From Accumulibacter sp. (GTDB lineage: Bacteria; Pseudomonadota; Gammaproteobacteria; Burkholderiales; Rhodocyclaceae), in NCBI RefSeq assembly GCF_023806635.1, contig NZ_JAMTDQ010000006.1, forward strand, positions 1-64,000: a DNA stretch of 64,000 nucleotides. Direction: 5' to 3'. Of the stretch, positions 7,114 to 16,875 are shown one piece after another. Each line of letters starts with the position of its first letter. Position 1 is the first letter of the stretch. The notes beneath the pieces were generated by a model. The model was not told the DNA's origin, did no database searches, and saw only the letters and a program-made list of their open reading frames with translations. A program made the translations under genes and the position numbers.

Positions 7114-9432
7114 TCACTGCCCATGCCAGTAACGCCGATACTCATTTCGGTACGCCGCAACCGACAACCCTGCCGCCGCCAGGCTGACGCGCACTGCGCC
7201 ATCGCGATCGGTCCGCCACAGGCGGCTGGCGGCGTAACGATCGACGACGTCGGCCCGGGGATGCTGGAAGCGGTTGCGGTAACCGACCGGAATGATCGCC
7301 TCGCGCGCGCCGACGGCGGCGATGAAGGACGGCGTCGATGAGGTCCCGCTACCGTGGTGCGGCACCAGCAGGACGTCGCTGCGCAGGCGGCCGGCGCTGC
7401 GTGCGAGCAGCGCCTGCTCGTCGCGTGCCTCGATGTCGGCGGTGAGCAGGACGCTGCCGTGGGCACTGCTGACCTGCAGCACGCAGCTCATGTGGTTGCT
7501 CCGCGCGGCCTGGCGCTCGTAGTCGGCGGCGACCGGATGGAGGATAGCGAACCGCACTCCGTCCCACTCCCACGACTGGCCGTCGATACAGGGCTCGGGC
7601 TGCAGTTCGGGCACCGACGACAGCCGGCGGCCGATCGGCAGCGCCTCCTCGACGGCGACGACACCCCCCGAATGATCCTTGTCGCGGTGGGTGACGATCA
7701 GTGCGTCGAGTCGGCGCACGCCGTGCGCCCGCAGATGGGGAACGATGATGCGCTGACCGGCGTCGGATTCGGCGCTGTACAGCGGGCCGGTGTCGTAGAG
7801 CAGGCTGTGCCCGGCGGTACGGACGACGACTGCCAGGCCCTGACCGACATCGAGCACCTCGACCCAGGCCTCTCCCTGCGCCGGCCTTGCCGCCGGCCAG
7901 AAAACCGCCGGCAGCAGCAGGCACAGTCCCAGCCAGCGGGCGGGAAAGCCGCGTGGCAGCAACAGCCAGATGACCCCGAGCACAGCCAGCAAGGTCGCCG
8001 CCAGCGGTGGCGCCGGCTGCTCCCACATCGGCCACGTTGCCAGCCAGTCGAGACCCGACATCAGGAAGTCGAGCAAGGTGTGCGCGACAAGCAGCAGCAG
8101 CGGCCACGGCAGGACGACGAAGAGCAGCGCCAGCGGTGTGATGACGAAGCTGACCAGCGGGATGGCGAGCGCGTTGGCCAGCGGTGACACGAGCGAGAAC
8201 TGCTGGAAGAGGAGAAGCAGCAGCGGCAGCGTGCCGATCGTCACCGCCCACTGCGTTGCGCCCCAGGCGGCGAGCATCGCGCGCCAGCCCCGCCCGCTGC
8301 CCAGACGCGCCGTGCCGACGAAGAAGAGCAGCGCGACGGCGGCAAAGGAGAGCCAGAAGCCCGGCGCCAGGACCGCCCACGGGTCGAGCAGCAGAACGAG
8401 CAGCAGGGCCAGCAGCAGGCTGCGACTGGCGCCGAGGTTGCGCCCCGACCACAGCGCCAGGGCGACGACCGTCAGCATGTAGACGGTCCGCTGCGCCGGC
8501 ACGGCGAAGCCGGCAAGCAGCGCGTAGGCGAAGGCCGCCAGCCAGCCGCCGGCGATCGCCGCCTTCTGCGCCGGCACGGCGAGCAGCAGTCGTTCGCTGC
8601 GTCGCCACAAGCAGCCGATCAGTGCGCCGAACAAGGCCGCGACCATGGTGACATGCAGGCCGGAGATCGACATCAGGTGCGTCACCCCTGTCTGCCGGAA
8701 GAGCCGCCACTGCTCAGCCGGAATCGCCTGCTGGTCGCCGACGGCGAGCGCGATCAGGATACCGGCGTAGGTGGCGTCGCCGAGCACCTCGGCGAAGGAC
8801 CGGCGCAGGCAGTCGCGCAGCCGTTCGATGGCGTAGGCGGGCTGCACGACGAAATCGTCGAGACGTTCCACTGCAGCCTGCGGGCGCACGTAGCCGGTCG
8901 CGCGCAGGCCGCGCTCGAACAGCCAGGCCTCGTAGTCGAAGGCAAGCGGATTGGCGTTGCCGTGCGGGCGCTTGAGGCGGACGGTGAAGCGCCAGCGCTC
9001 GCCGGGGCGAATCTTCAGTCCGTCACGCCACTCGTCGTCGAGCCAGCCGTGATACCAGGAGAGCATGATCCGCCGCGGCACGACTGCCGCCGGTGTTTCC
9101 ACCGCCTCGACATCGAAGGCGAAGCGCTCGCCACGCTCGAAGCCATGCGGCAGCGCGGCGACGACGCCGACCACCTGGATGTCGCGCCCCTCCCAGGCTG
9201 CCGGCAGCCGGTCGTGCAGGCGCTGCCCGGCGAGCAGCGCCGCCCAGGAGAAGCCGAGCAGCGTGCTCGCCAGCAGCGCCAGGACCGGTCCCCACCGGCT
9301 CCGCCGACAGGCCGGCCAGAGCAGTGGCAGTGCGACGAGCGACACGGCGGCGAGCAGTGGCCAGGCGGGCAGGGCCTCCTGCAGCTGCAGGAGGCCGACG
9401 CCGAGGGCAAAGGCGAGGATGTTGCTGCGCAT
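7114..9432 (-). CDS. comEC: DNA uptake channel protein ComEC/Rec2
   Basis: Inner-membrane protein that carries single-stranded DNA into the cytoplasm during natural transformation, 772 residues. It has an N-terminal membrane and OB-like region (about 1-200), the Competence domain with GVTHLMSISGLHVTMVAALF and many membrane helices (about 220-490), and a C-terminal metallo-beta-lactamase-like domain with DVGQGLAVVV and THRDKDHSGG. The last motif matches the metal-binding HxxxDH pattern in this family's form. Length and domain order are complete. It starts with ATG at 9432 and stands alone between the nrt region and a chemoreceptor. Confidence 0.93.
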   Translation of the reverse strand: MRSNILAFALGVGLLQLQEALPAWPLLAAVSLVALPLLWPACRRSRWGPVLALLASTLLGFSWAALLAGQRLHDRLPAAWEGRDIQVVGVVAALPHGFERGERFAFDVEAVETPAAVVPRRIMLSWYHGWLDDEWRDGLKIRPGERWRFTVRLKRPHGNANPLAFDYEAWLFERGLRATGYVRPQAAVERLDDFVVQPAYAIERLRDCLRRSFAEVLGDATYAGILIALAVGDQQAIPAEQWRLFRQTGVTHLMSISGLHVTMVAALFGALIGCLWRRSERLLLAVPAQKAAIAGGWLAAFAYALLAGFAVPAQRTVYMLTVVALALWSGRNLGASRSLLLALLLVLLLDPWAVLAPGFWLSFAAVALLFFVGTARLGSGRGWRAMLAAWGATQWAVTIGTLPLLLLLFQQFSLVSPLANALAIPLVSFVITPLALLFVVLPWPLLLLVAHTLLDFLMSGLDWLATWPMWEQPAPPLAATLLAVLGVIWLLLPRGFPARWLGLCLLLPAVFWPAARPAQGEAWVEVLDVGQGLAVVVRTAGHSLLYDTGPLYSAESDAGQRIIVPHLRAHGVRRLDALIVTHRDKDHSGGVVAVEEALPIGRRLSSVPELQPEPCIDGQSWEWDGVRFAILHPVAADYERQAARSNHMSCVLQVSSAHGSVLLTADIEARDEQALLARSAGRLRSDVLLVPHHGSGTSSTPSFIAAVGAREAIIPVGYRNRFQHPRADVVDRYAASRLWRTDRDGAVRVSLAAAGLSVAAYRNEYRRYWHGQ

Positions 9433-9519
9433 GGCGCATTAGAGCAGATTGTCGCAGTGTCCAGCCGTCCTTCCTGCACGGCGACCACCGGCGCCGCAGG
9501 AAGATCGGCGGCTTGCGGC

Positions 9520-11541
9520 TCAGCCGAGGCGAAAACGACTCACCTCGCCCTCCAGGCTTGCCGACAGTTGTGCCAACTGCTCGGCCGTCGCGGCATTGCC
9601 GGCCACCGCCGAATTGTTCGCTTGCGCCATGCGGGCTACGCTGTCGACGTTGCGCGCGATGTCGCTGCTGGCCGCGTTCTGCTCGTGCAGGGCCTGCGAG
9701 ATGCCGGCCACCTTGCTCACCACCTGCGCCGCATTGCCACCGATCTCGTTGATCGCCTCGCCGGCCCGAGTCGCCAGCGTGACCCCTTCGGCAACCCGGC
9801 TGACGCCGAGCCTCATGCTCGCGACGGCGTCCTGCGTGCCGCTCTGGATGGCGGTGATCATCTCCGAGATCTCCTGCGTCGAGCGAGCCGTGCGCTCGGC
9901 GAGCTTGCGCACCTCGTCGGCGACGACGGCGAAACCGCGTCCCGACTCGCCGGCCCGCGCCGCCTCGATGGCCGCATTGAGCGCCAGCAGGTTGGTCTGG
10001 TCGGCGATTTCCTTGATCACGCCAACGATCGCCGAGATGCGCTCGGAGCGACCGCCGAGTTCGCCGACGATCGCCGCTGACTGCTGCACCACTGCGGCGA
10101 TGCGCTCGATCTCGCGCACCACGTCGCCGACCGCGCGACCGCCTTCCGCCGACAGTTCACCCGCCCGGCTGGCGATGCGGTCAGCGTCGCGGGAATCGGC
10201 AGAGAGGTGCGCGATGCACGCGCGCATCTCTTCGATGGCGGTCGCCATGGCCGCGGCGGCCTCGGTCTGCCGCTCGCTGCCGCCCTTGATCTCCTTCGCC
10301 GACGCCGCCACCTTCCTCGTCGCCTCGAGGACTTCCCGCGCCCCGCGATGGACGTTCTGCAGCACGGAGCGGAACGCCGCCAGCATGTCGTTGAGGCTGT
10401 CGCCGACCCTCTTCAGCTCGTCCCGCGTGCCGAGGTCGACGCGCACGCCGAGGTCGCCGGTGGCGATCGTGCGCGCGTTCGCCGCCAGGCGCTCGATGCT
10501 GCCGATGGTCGCGAGGTAGAGGGCGACCGAGACATAGGCGTAGAGCAGCAGGATGAGGACCGACACCGCGATGCTCAGCGCCAGTTTGCCCTCGGCACGG
10601 TCGATGCGTTCCTGCAGCAGACGCTCGAGCGTCGGCAACAGGGTCTCGAACATCTCCTTGTACGCCTTCTCGAGCGAGGCGGTGGTCAGTGCGAAGTAGT
10701 CGCCCGGTGCGGTCGCGAAGGTGCCGGACAGGATGTCCTGGTTGACCAGCGCCGTGACCCTCGCCGCCGCATCGCCGATGTCGGCAACCGAAGCGAGCAG
10801 CGACGACTTGAGCGCCGGGTGGTATTGCGCGGTCCTCTCGGCATTGCGCCGCAGGGCATTGACGGCGACGTTGAGTTCCGCCAGCAGGACGGTGAACTCG
10901 ACCTGCTGCAACAGCACCAGCGGCTGCTTGCGGGTCAGGACGCCGCTGCCGAGCGCGCGCAGTTGCCCCATGCGCTCGATCGCCTGTGGCGATCGGTCGA
11001 CCGCGGTATCGATCAGGTAGGCGACGTCGATGTCCGGGTCGTTGGTCAGCGCGTAGGCGTCGGCAACCGTCCCGTGCAGGCTGAGCAGATCATCGATCAG
11101 CCGGTTGTGGGCGAGAAAGTTCTCGCGCTGGATCAGGTCGAGGCCATCCTTCTCGATGCTGGCCCAGTCGGCGAGAATCTTCTGCCACGGATCGCTGGCC
11201 GCCAGCTCTGGCGACAGGCTCTCGCCGACGGCCTTCAGCGCCGCGCTGACCTCGCCCTGCCGCGCCGCCCGCCGCTCCTTCATCTCCTCGTTGCCGCTGA
11301 GGAGACCGGAAGACAACCCGCGGTGCACCTGCAGATGCTGCACGGCGCGGGTCAGCGGCTTGATCACCTGCACCCCCGCCAGCTCCAGACGCGAACTGTC
11401 GATCACGCGGTGCAGGCTGTGGTAGAGATTCCACACCAGGACGGCACTGGCGACCAGCGCGAGCACCCCCATGAGGGCGAACTTGCCACGGTAGCCCAGC
11501 CGGTTCAGCAGGACGATGGCAGGGGCGAACACGTATCTCAT
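9520..11541 (-). CDS. Methyl-accepting chemotaxis protein with NIT-like sensor domain
   Basis: Transmembrane chemoreceptor, 673 residues. Membrane helices lie at about 20-40 and 320-345, with a large periplasmic domain between them. That domain contains [17 protein letters not shown], the signature of the nitrate/nitrite-sensing NIT family (PF08376-like). A HAMP domain follows (about 345-395), then a coiled-coil signalling domain with the conserved hairpin tip [20 protein letters not shown]. No C-terminal CheR/CheB pentapeptide is seen. NIT domains respond to nitrate or nitrite in characterised cases; sensing here is inferred. It ends 87 bases upstream of the comEC start on the same strand. 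Confidence 0.88.
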   Translation of the reverse strand: MRYVFAPAIVLLNRLGYRGKFALMGVLALVASAVLVWNLYHSLHRVIDSSRLELAGVQVIKPLTRAVQHLQVHRGLSSGLLSGNEEMKERRAARQGEVSAALKAVGESLSPELAASDPWQKILADWASIEKDGLDLIQRENFLAHNRLIDDLLSLHGTVADAYALTNDPDIDVAYLIDTAVDRSPQAIERMGQLRALGSGVLTRKQPLVLLQQVEFTVLLAELNVAVNALRRNAERTAQYHPALKSSLLASVADIGDAAARVTALVNQDILSGTFATAPGDYFALTTASLEKAYKEMFETLLPTLERLLQERIDRAEGKLALSIAVSVLILLLYAYVSVALYLATIGSIERLAANARTIATGDLGVRVDLGTRDELKRVGDSLNDMLAAFRSVLQNVHRGAREVLEATRKVAASAKEIKGGSERQTEAAAAMATAIEEMRACIAHLSADSRDADRIASRAGELSAEGGRAVGDVVREIERIAAVVQQSAAIVGELGGRSERISAIVGVIKEIADQTNLLALNAAIEAARAGESGRGFAVVADEVRKLAERTARSTQEISEMITAIQSGTQDAVASMRLGVSRVAEGVTLATRAGEAINEIGGNAAQVVSKVAGISQALHEQNAASSDIARNVDSVARMAQANNSAVAGNAATAEQLAQLSASLEGEVSRFRLG

Positions 11542-11634
11542 CTTCCTCCTCTTCTCCTCCTGATCTCGGTTGGCGATCCCCTGCCGATATCATCGGCAGC
11601 GGCAGCGAAAACTTGAGCCGCCGACGAGCGTGGT

Positions 11635-12321
11635 CTAGGCAGCGGCCGGATGCAGGCAACCGTCACGCAGCGTCAGGATGCGCTCGGCGCGGCCGGCGAG
11701 CGTCGGATCGTGGGTGACGATGACGAAGCTCGTCCGGCGTGAAAGGTTGAGCGCCAGCATCAGCTCGAAGACGCTGGCCGCGGTCTGCCGGTCGAGGTTG
11801 CCGGTCGGCTCGTCGGCCAGCACGCAGGCTGGCTCGGTGACCAGTGCACGGGCGATCGCCGCCCGCTGCCGCTCGCCGCCGGAGAGCTCCGCCGGCCGGT
11901 GGCGCAGACGGTGCCCGAGGCCGACCTCGTTGAGCACCGCCGCCGCCCGCGCCTCCGCCTCCTCCCTTGCCAGGCGCCGGATGTACAGCGGCATGGCAAC
12001 GTTCTCGAGCGCGCTGAACTCGGCGAGCAGGTGATGGAACTGGTAGACGAAGCCGAGGTGACGGTTGCGCAACTCGCCGCGCCGGGCATCGGCGATCGCC
12101 TGCAGATCGCTGCCCATCAGGAACACCTCGCCACCGCTGGCCGCATCCAGGCCACCGAGGAGATGCAGCAGCGTGCTCTTGCCGGATCCGGAAGCGCCGA
12201 CGATCGCCAGCCGCTCGCCGACACGCACTTCGAGGTCGACACCGAGCAGCACCGGCACCTCGCTGTCTCCCTGGCGAAAGATCTTGCGCAGGCCCTTGCA
12301 GGCGAGAACGACCTCACTCAT
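11635..12321 (-). CDS. lolD: Lipoprotein-releasing system ATP-binding protein LolD
   Basis: ATPase of the LolCDE complex that extracts lipoproteins from the inner membrane for transport to the outer membrane, 228 residues. It has Walker [10 protein letters not shown], signature [15 protein letters not shown], Walker [13 protein letters not shown] and His-switch [10 protein letters not shown]. The ATG at 12321 overlaps the end of the upstream lolC gene by 8 bases, indicating translational coupling. An upstream extension of this frame lies inside lolC and is not real. Confidence 0.93.
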   Translation of the reverse strand: MSEVVLACKGLRKIFRQGDSEVPVLLGVDLEVRVGERLAIVGASGSGKSTLLHLLGGLDAASGGEVFLMGSDLQAIADARRGELRNRHLGFVYQFHHLLAEFSALENVAMPLYIRRLAREEAEARAAAVLNEVGLGHRLRHRPAELSGGERQRAAIARALVTEPACVLADEPTGNLDRQTAASVFELMLALNLSRRTSFVIVTHDPTLAGRAERILTLRDGCLHPAAA

Positions 12322-13561
12322 AGCGCAGCGCCGCTGCCGGGTTGACCCGCGCCGCTCGCCAACTCGGATAGATCGTCGCCAGCAGGGCGAGAACGAAGGC
12401 GACACCGGTGATCGTCGTCACGTCGCTCCACTGCAGTTCCGACGGCAGGCTGGAGATGTAGTAAACCTCCTTGGCAAGGAACTGCGTGCCGAGCAGGCGC
12501 TCGATGAATGGAACGACGACATCTACGTTGAGCGCCAGTGCGACGCCACCGGCGATCCCCATGCCGAGGCCGATGAAGCCGATCAGCGCCCCCTGCACGA
12601 TGAACACCGCCATGATGCTGCCCGGGCTGGCGCCCAAGGTGCGCAGGATGGCGATGTCGGCCTGCTTGTCGGTCACCGCCATCACCAGCGTCGACACGAT
12701 GTTGAAGGCGGCGACGGCGACGATCAGCGACAGGATGATGAACATCATGTTCTTCTCGATCTGCACGGCACGGAAGAAGTTGGCGTGGCTGCGAGTCCAG
12801 TCGCTGATGAAGGCATTGACGTCGAGCCGGCCGGCCAGCGAACGCGCCACGCGCGGCGCGACGAAGAGGTCGTCGAGCTTCAGGCGCACGCCCGAGACCT
12901 TGTCCTCCAGGCGGTAAAGCCGCTGCGCGTCGGCCAGGTGAACCAGCGCCAGGCCGCTGTCGTACTCGTACATGCCGACCTCGAAGACGCCGGCGACGAG
13001 AAAGCTGCGCAGTCGTGGCATGACGCCGGCGGGAGTGACCACCCCCTGCGGGGCGATCAACGTCACCCGATCGCCGACGAAGACGCCGAGCGCGCGCGCC
13101 AGTTCGGAGCCGAGGACGATGTGGAAGCTGTCCGGCTGCAGCGCATCGAGCCGGCCGCCCTTCATGTGCGGTCGGAAATCGGCCACCCGGTCCTCCTGTT
13201 CGGGAAGGATGCCGCGCACCAGCGCGCCGCGAACGGTTTCGCCGAAGGCGAGCATCCCCTGGCCCTGCACGAAGGGCGCGGCGGCGACGACGTGCGGCTC
13301 GCCGGCAACCATCTCGACCACCCGCTGCCAGCCGGCCATCTCGCCACCGGCGCCGGTGATCTGCACATGCGAGACGACGGCGAGGATGCGTGAACGCAGT
13401 TCGGTCTGAAAGCCGTTCATCACCGACAGGACGACGATCAGCGCGGCGACGCCCAGGGCGATGCCGAACATCGAGATCAGCGAGATGAACGAAATGAAGT
13501 GGTTGTGCTTTTTCGCGCGCGTATAGCGCAGGCCGATCAGCAGCTCGTAGGGAATCGCCAT
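12314..13561 (-). CDS. lolC: Lipoprotein-releasing system permease LolC/LolE
   Basis: FtsX-type inner-membrane permease of the lipoprotein sorting ABC exporter, 415 residues. It opens with the family signature [20 protein letters not shown], then a first membrane helix ([20 protein letters not shown]). A large periplasmic domain follows, then three C-terminal helices including [20 protein letters not shown]. Many betaproteobacteria carry a single LolC/E-type permease, and no second permease is in this window. It is coupled to lolD by an 8-base overlap. Confidence 0.92.
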   Translation of the reverse strand: MAIPYELLIGLRYTRAKKHNHFISFISLISMFGIALGVAALIVVLSVMNGFQTELRSRILAVVSHVQITGAGGEMAGWQRVVEMVAGEPHVVAAAPFVQGQGMLAFGETVRGALVRGILPEQEDRVADFRPHMKGGRLDALQPDSFHIVLGSELARALGVFVGDRVTLIAPQGVVTPAGVMPRLRSFLVAGVFEVGMYEYDSGLALVHLADAQRLYRLEDKVSGVRLKLDDLFVAPRVARSLAGRLDVNAFISDWTRSHANFFRAVQIEKNMMFIILSLIVAVAAFNIVSTLVMAVTDKQADIAILRTLGASPGSIMAVFIVQGALIGFIGLGMGIAGGVALALNVDVVVPFIERLLGTQFLAKEVYYISSLPSELQWSDVTTITGVAFVLALLATIYPSWRAARVNPAAALRYE

Positions 13562-13744
13562 CAGCGACCGACGTCCATCTCTGGCAGGCGCCTCCGGACG
13601 CCGAACAGCCCAAAAGCCGCTATGCTACACTGTTCGCGCCACAGTCGCGCCGGTCGGCGGACGTGCGACCCGCGCCACCAGCACCGGTCCGACCACCCCC
13701 TCAACCCGTCCCCGTCTCGTTGACCGCAGCTTCATTCCCGGCGC
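13562..13744 (+). promoter_or_regulatory. Divergent spacer between lolC and the recJ operon
   Basis: A 183-base spacer lies between two divergent gene sets. An extended -10-like element, TGC followed by TACACT (13623-13631), faces the recJ side, but no good -35 precedes it. No ribosome site is obvious before the downstream ATG. Promoter placement is weakly supported. Confidence 0.3.
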
Positions 13745-14800
13745 ATGCAGATCACTCTCGTCGTTCCCGAACTCGTCTGGCCCGAACCGGACGACCGCGA
13801 AACACTGGCCGAACTGGCGGTTCCCGGCCTCGCCACCCTGCTCGCGCGCAGCAGGCTGCAGCGCCACGCGCCACGATCGCTCGAGGCGACGCTCTGCGAT
13901 GCCTTCGGCGTCGCCGACAACACGGCCTACGCCGCCTGCCGTGTGCATGGCGAGGAACATGCCCCGGCGGCCGGCGGCGCCGTCTGGCTCTGCGCCGACC
14001 CGATCCATCTGCGCCTGCATCAGGAGCGTCTGATCCTTGCCGATGCCGCGACGCTGGACATCGCGGCGAGCGAGGCAGGGGCCCTCGTCGATGCGCTCGA
14101 TCGCCACTTTGCCGATGTCGGCAGATTCCACCTCGCCAGCAGCGACCGCTGGTATCTCGAACTGGCCGCCGGCCACGAACCCGGATACTTCGACGTGCTA
14201 CCGCTGTCGGCTGTGGCTGGCCGCAGTGTCATCCGGCAACTCCCGGAGACGGCCGAGGCCCGTTGGCTCCGCCGCCTGCTGAACGAGGCGCAGATGTTGT
14301 TGCACCAGCATCCGGTCAATCAGCGGCGCGACGAGGCCGGTCGGGCAACGATCAACAGTCTCTGGCTGTGGGGGGCCGGCCGCCTGCCGACCGCCGGCGA
14401 CGCCTCGGTAACCGACGTCTGGAGCGATCTCGCGCTGACGCGCGGCTGCGGGCGCGTCGCCGGCAGCCACATCCGCGATCTGCCCGATGACGCCGCTGCC
14501 CTCCTGGCGCAGGCAGCCCGCGGCGGCCGGCATCTGGTCGTGGTCGACGACTTGCAGTCGTGCGTGCAATACGAGGATGGAGCGGCCTATCGCGCCGCCC
14601 TGCTCGAACTCGAGGGACGCTGGTTTGCGCCCTTGCAGCAGGCACTGGCCAGCGGCCGGGTGCGCCGGCTGTGCCTGCAGGCGCCGACGGCCTACGGCCT
14701 GCTGTCGTGGACCAGCGACGCACGCGCGCAATGGAAGCTCTGGCTGCGACCGCAGACGCTGCAGGCGATCGCCCGCGGCCTGGCAGCGACCGCTCCATGA
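13745..14800 (+). CDS. Phosphoglycerate-mutase-like conserved protein upstream of recJ
   Basis: A 351-residue protein of a betaproteobacterial family often found directly before recJ and sometimes annotated as regulatory or phosphoglycerate-mutase-related. I see no classic phosphoglycerate mutase active-site motif. Recognisable blocks are ITLVVPELVWPEPDDRETLA at the start, the central NSLWLWGAGRLP, and WKLWLRP near the end. Its stop overlaps the recJ start (ATGA at 14797-14800), so the two are translationally coupled and may act together. Function is unknown. Confidence 0.8.
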   Translation: MQITLVVPELVWPEPDDRETLAELAVPGLATLLARSRLQRHAPRSLEATLCDAFGVADNTAYAACRVHGEEHAPAAGGAVWLCADPIHLRLHQERLILADAATLDIAASEAGALVDALDRHFADVGRFHLASSDRWYLELAAGHEPGYFDVLPLSAVAGRSVIRQLPETAEARWLRRLLNEAQMLLHQHPVNQRRDEAGRATINSLWLWGAGRLPTAGDASVTDVWSDLALTRGCGRVAGSHIRDLPDDAAALLAQAARGGRHLVVVDDLQSCVQYEDGAAYRAALLELEGRWFAPLQQALASGRVRRLCLQAPTAYGLLSWTSDARAQWKLWLRPQTLQAIARGLAATAP

Positions 14801-16512
14801 CGCGCCTGCGGCAGAGAGCGGCCAGCTCGCGCAGCCAGTGGCAGCTCGAGCAGCAGGGGCTGCACCCGCTGCTGGCACGCATCTACGCCGGGCGTGGCGT
14901 CCGCTCGAGCGCCGAGCTGGACTACGATTTCCGCTCGCTCCTGCCGCCCGCCGGGCTGACCAACGCCGCCGAAGCGGCGCTGCTGCTGGCCGACCACATC
15001 GCCCGGCAGCGGAAGATCCTGATCGTCGCCGACTACGACTGTGACGGCGCCACCGCCTGCGCGGTCGCCGTCCGCGCGCTGCGCGCCTTCGGCGCGCGCG
15101 TGGACTATCTGGTGCCGAACCGTTTCACCTACGGCTACGGCCTGTCGCCTGACATCGTCGAACTGGCTGCGCGCGCCGGCCCGGACCTGTTGCTGACCGT
15201 CGACAACGGTATCGCCAGCGTCGCGGGTGTCGCCCGCGCCCGCCAGTTGGGCATGGCGACGCTGATCACCGACCACCACCTGCCGGGAGACGAGCTGCCG
15301 GCGGCCGATTGCATCGTCAATCCGAATCTCGCCGGCTGCGTCTTCGCGAGCAAGGCGCTGGCCGGCGTCGGCGTGATCTTCTACGTCATGCTGGCGCTGC
15401 GGGCGGAGCTGCGCCGCCGCGGATGGTTCGCCGAGCCGGCTGGGCGGAACGAACCGAACCTGGCTGCGCTGCTCGACCTGGTTGCCCTGGGCACCGTTGC
15501 CGACGTCGTCACCCTCGATCACAACAACCGCGTGCTGGTCAGCCAGGGACTGCGACGCATCCGTGAGGGCCGGCTGACGCCGGGCGTGCGGGCGCTGTTC
15601 CGTGCCGCCGGGCGCAACCCGGCGCAGGCTTCCAGCGTCGACCTCGGCTTCCTGATCGGCCCACGCCTGAACGCCGCCGGGCGCCTCGCCGACATGTCGC
15701 TCGGCATCGAATGCCTGATCACCGATGATCCGGGGCGAGCGATGAACATTGCCCAGCAGCTCGACGCCCTCAATCGCGAGCGCCGCGAAATCGAGTCCAC
15801 AATGCAGGCGCAGGCGTCCGAGCAGCTCGCCGCGTGGGGCGCCGAGATGGCTGGCGATGCGGCAGCGGTTTCCCTGTTCGACCCGACATGGCACCAGGGC
15901 GTCGTCGGCATCCTCGCCGCCCGCATCAAGGAGAGGCTGCACCGGCCGGCGTTCGCCTTTGCCCGTGCCAACGATGGCGAGATCAGGGGCTCGGGCCGCT
16001 CGATCGCGGGCCTGCACCTGCGCGATGCGCTCGACCTCGTCAGCAAGCGGTCGCCCGGCCTGCTGCTGCGCTTTGGCGGGCACGCGATGGCCGCGGGTGT
16101 CAGCCTGCGCGAAAGCGACTTTGCGCTTTTCAGCGAGTCCTTCGCCCGCGTCGCCGACGAGTTGCTCGCCCCGGCCGACCGCACGCAGACGCTGGAAACC
16201 GACGGCGGCCTCGAGTCGGCCTACTTCTCGCTGGCGACGGCCCGCCTGCTGGCGGCAGAGGTCTGGGGACAGGGCTTTCCGGCGCCATTGTTCGAGGACG
16301 AGTTCGTCGTCGAGAGCCAGCGCATCCTCAAGGAGAAGCATCTCAAGCTCCGCCTGCGCAAGGGCACGCAGATCGTGGACGCGATCCAGTTCAACTTCGA
16401 GCGGGCGCCCGGCCGCCACATGCGCGCCGCCTACCGGCTGGCGATCAATGAGTACAACGGTGTCGAGACGGCACAGTTGATGATCGAGCACATGGAGAGC
16501 GGCGCGGCCTGA
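14797..16512 (+). CDS. recJ: Single-stranded-DNA-specific exonuclease RecJ
   Basis: 5'-3' exonuclease of recombination and mismatch repair, 571 residues. It shows the DHH-family motifs ILIVADYDCDGATA (motif I), LLTVDNGIAS (motif II), TLITDHHLPGDELP (the DHH motif) and, in the DHHA1 domain, FGGHAMAAG. The C-terminal OB-fold region is present. The ATG at 14797 overlaps the preceding gene by four bases. The much longer upstream open frame lies inside that gene and was rejected. Confidence 0.95.
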   Translation: MTRLRQRAASSRSQWQLEQQGLHPLLARIYAGRGVRSSAELDYDFRSLLPPAGLTNAAEAALLLADHIARQRKILIVADYDCDGATACAVAVRALRAFGARVDYLVPNRFTYGYGLSPDIVELAARAGPDLLLTVDNGIASVAGVARARQLGMATLITDHHLPGDELPAADCIVNPNLAGCVFASKALAGVGVIFYVMLALRAELRRRGWFAEPAGRNEPNLAALLDLVALGTVADVVTLDHNNRVLVSQGLRRIREGRLTPGVRALFRAAGRNPAQASSVDLGFLIGPRLNAAGRLADMSLGIECLITDDPGRAMNIAQQLDALNRERREIESTMQAQASEQLAAWGAEMAGDAAAVSLFDPTWHQGVVGILAARIKERLHRPAFAFARANDGEIRGSGRSIAGLHLRDALDLVSKRSPGLLLRFGGHAMAAGVSLRESDFALFSESFARVADELLAPADRTQTLETDGGLESAYFSLATARLLAAEVWGQGFPAPLFEDEFVVESQRILKEKHLKLRLRKGTQIVDAIQFNFERAPGRHMRAAYRLAINEYNGVETAQLMIEHMESGAA

Positions 16513-16875
16513 CCCGAAAACCACCAAACCGGGAATTGGCGAGGATCTTCCCGCCAGCTGCCAGCGCACCTTGATCCCGGTCCACATCCGCGACGGCAGG
16601 CGGCGCGGGTCTTCGGGTCGAAGTCGCGCAACGTCTGCGGCCGCAGCAGTACGGCATGGGGGCAGCGTTCGGGTTGCCGGCGCCGACGAGGTTCCAGCGC
16701 AGGATGCCGGCATCGGCGAGGCCGTCGTGCGTCGCCGATGCCGGCATCGCCAACGATTTGCCCTGCGCCACACGCCGGGACTAGAATCGCTGCAGCGGCA
16801 TCCGGGCTTCGCAGCGAGCGATCGCCAGCCGCCAGAGTTGCGCCGCGAAACCGATCACTGCCGCTGGAGGGAGCC
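16513..16875. other. Gap after recJ containing a perfect 17-bp inverted repeat
   Basis: No gene is recognised in these 363 bases. The main feature is a perfect inverted repeat: 16703-16719 pairs with 16732-16748 (arms of 17 bases, starting GATGCCGGCATCGGCGA) around a 12-base loop. It has no T-run, so it is not a normal intrinsic terminator. The minus strand shows a vaguely protein-like frame (DGLADAGILRWNLVGAGNP) that I could not assign. Confidence 0.55.

Noticed and set aside
6742-7341. 199-residue plus-strand frame over the nrt promoter
   Set aside because: It covers the sigma-54 site and the comEC end and has no protein-like motifs.
7354-8187. Plus-strand frames opposite comEC
   Set aside because: Arginine/glutamine-rich shadows of a well-supported gene.
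14692-16773. 693-residue open frame on the minus strand
   Set aside because: It is antisense to recJ, has no homology-like blocks and reflects high GC content and codon bias.
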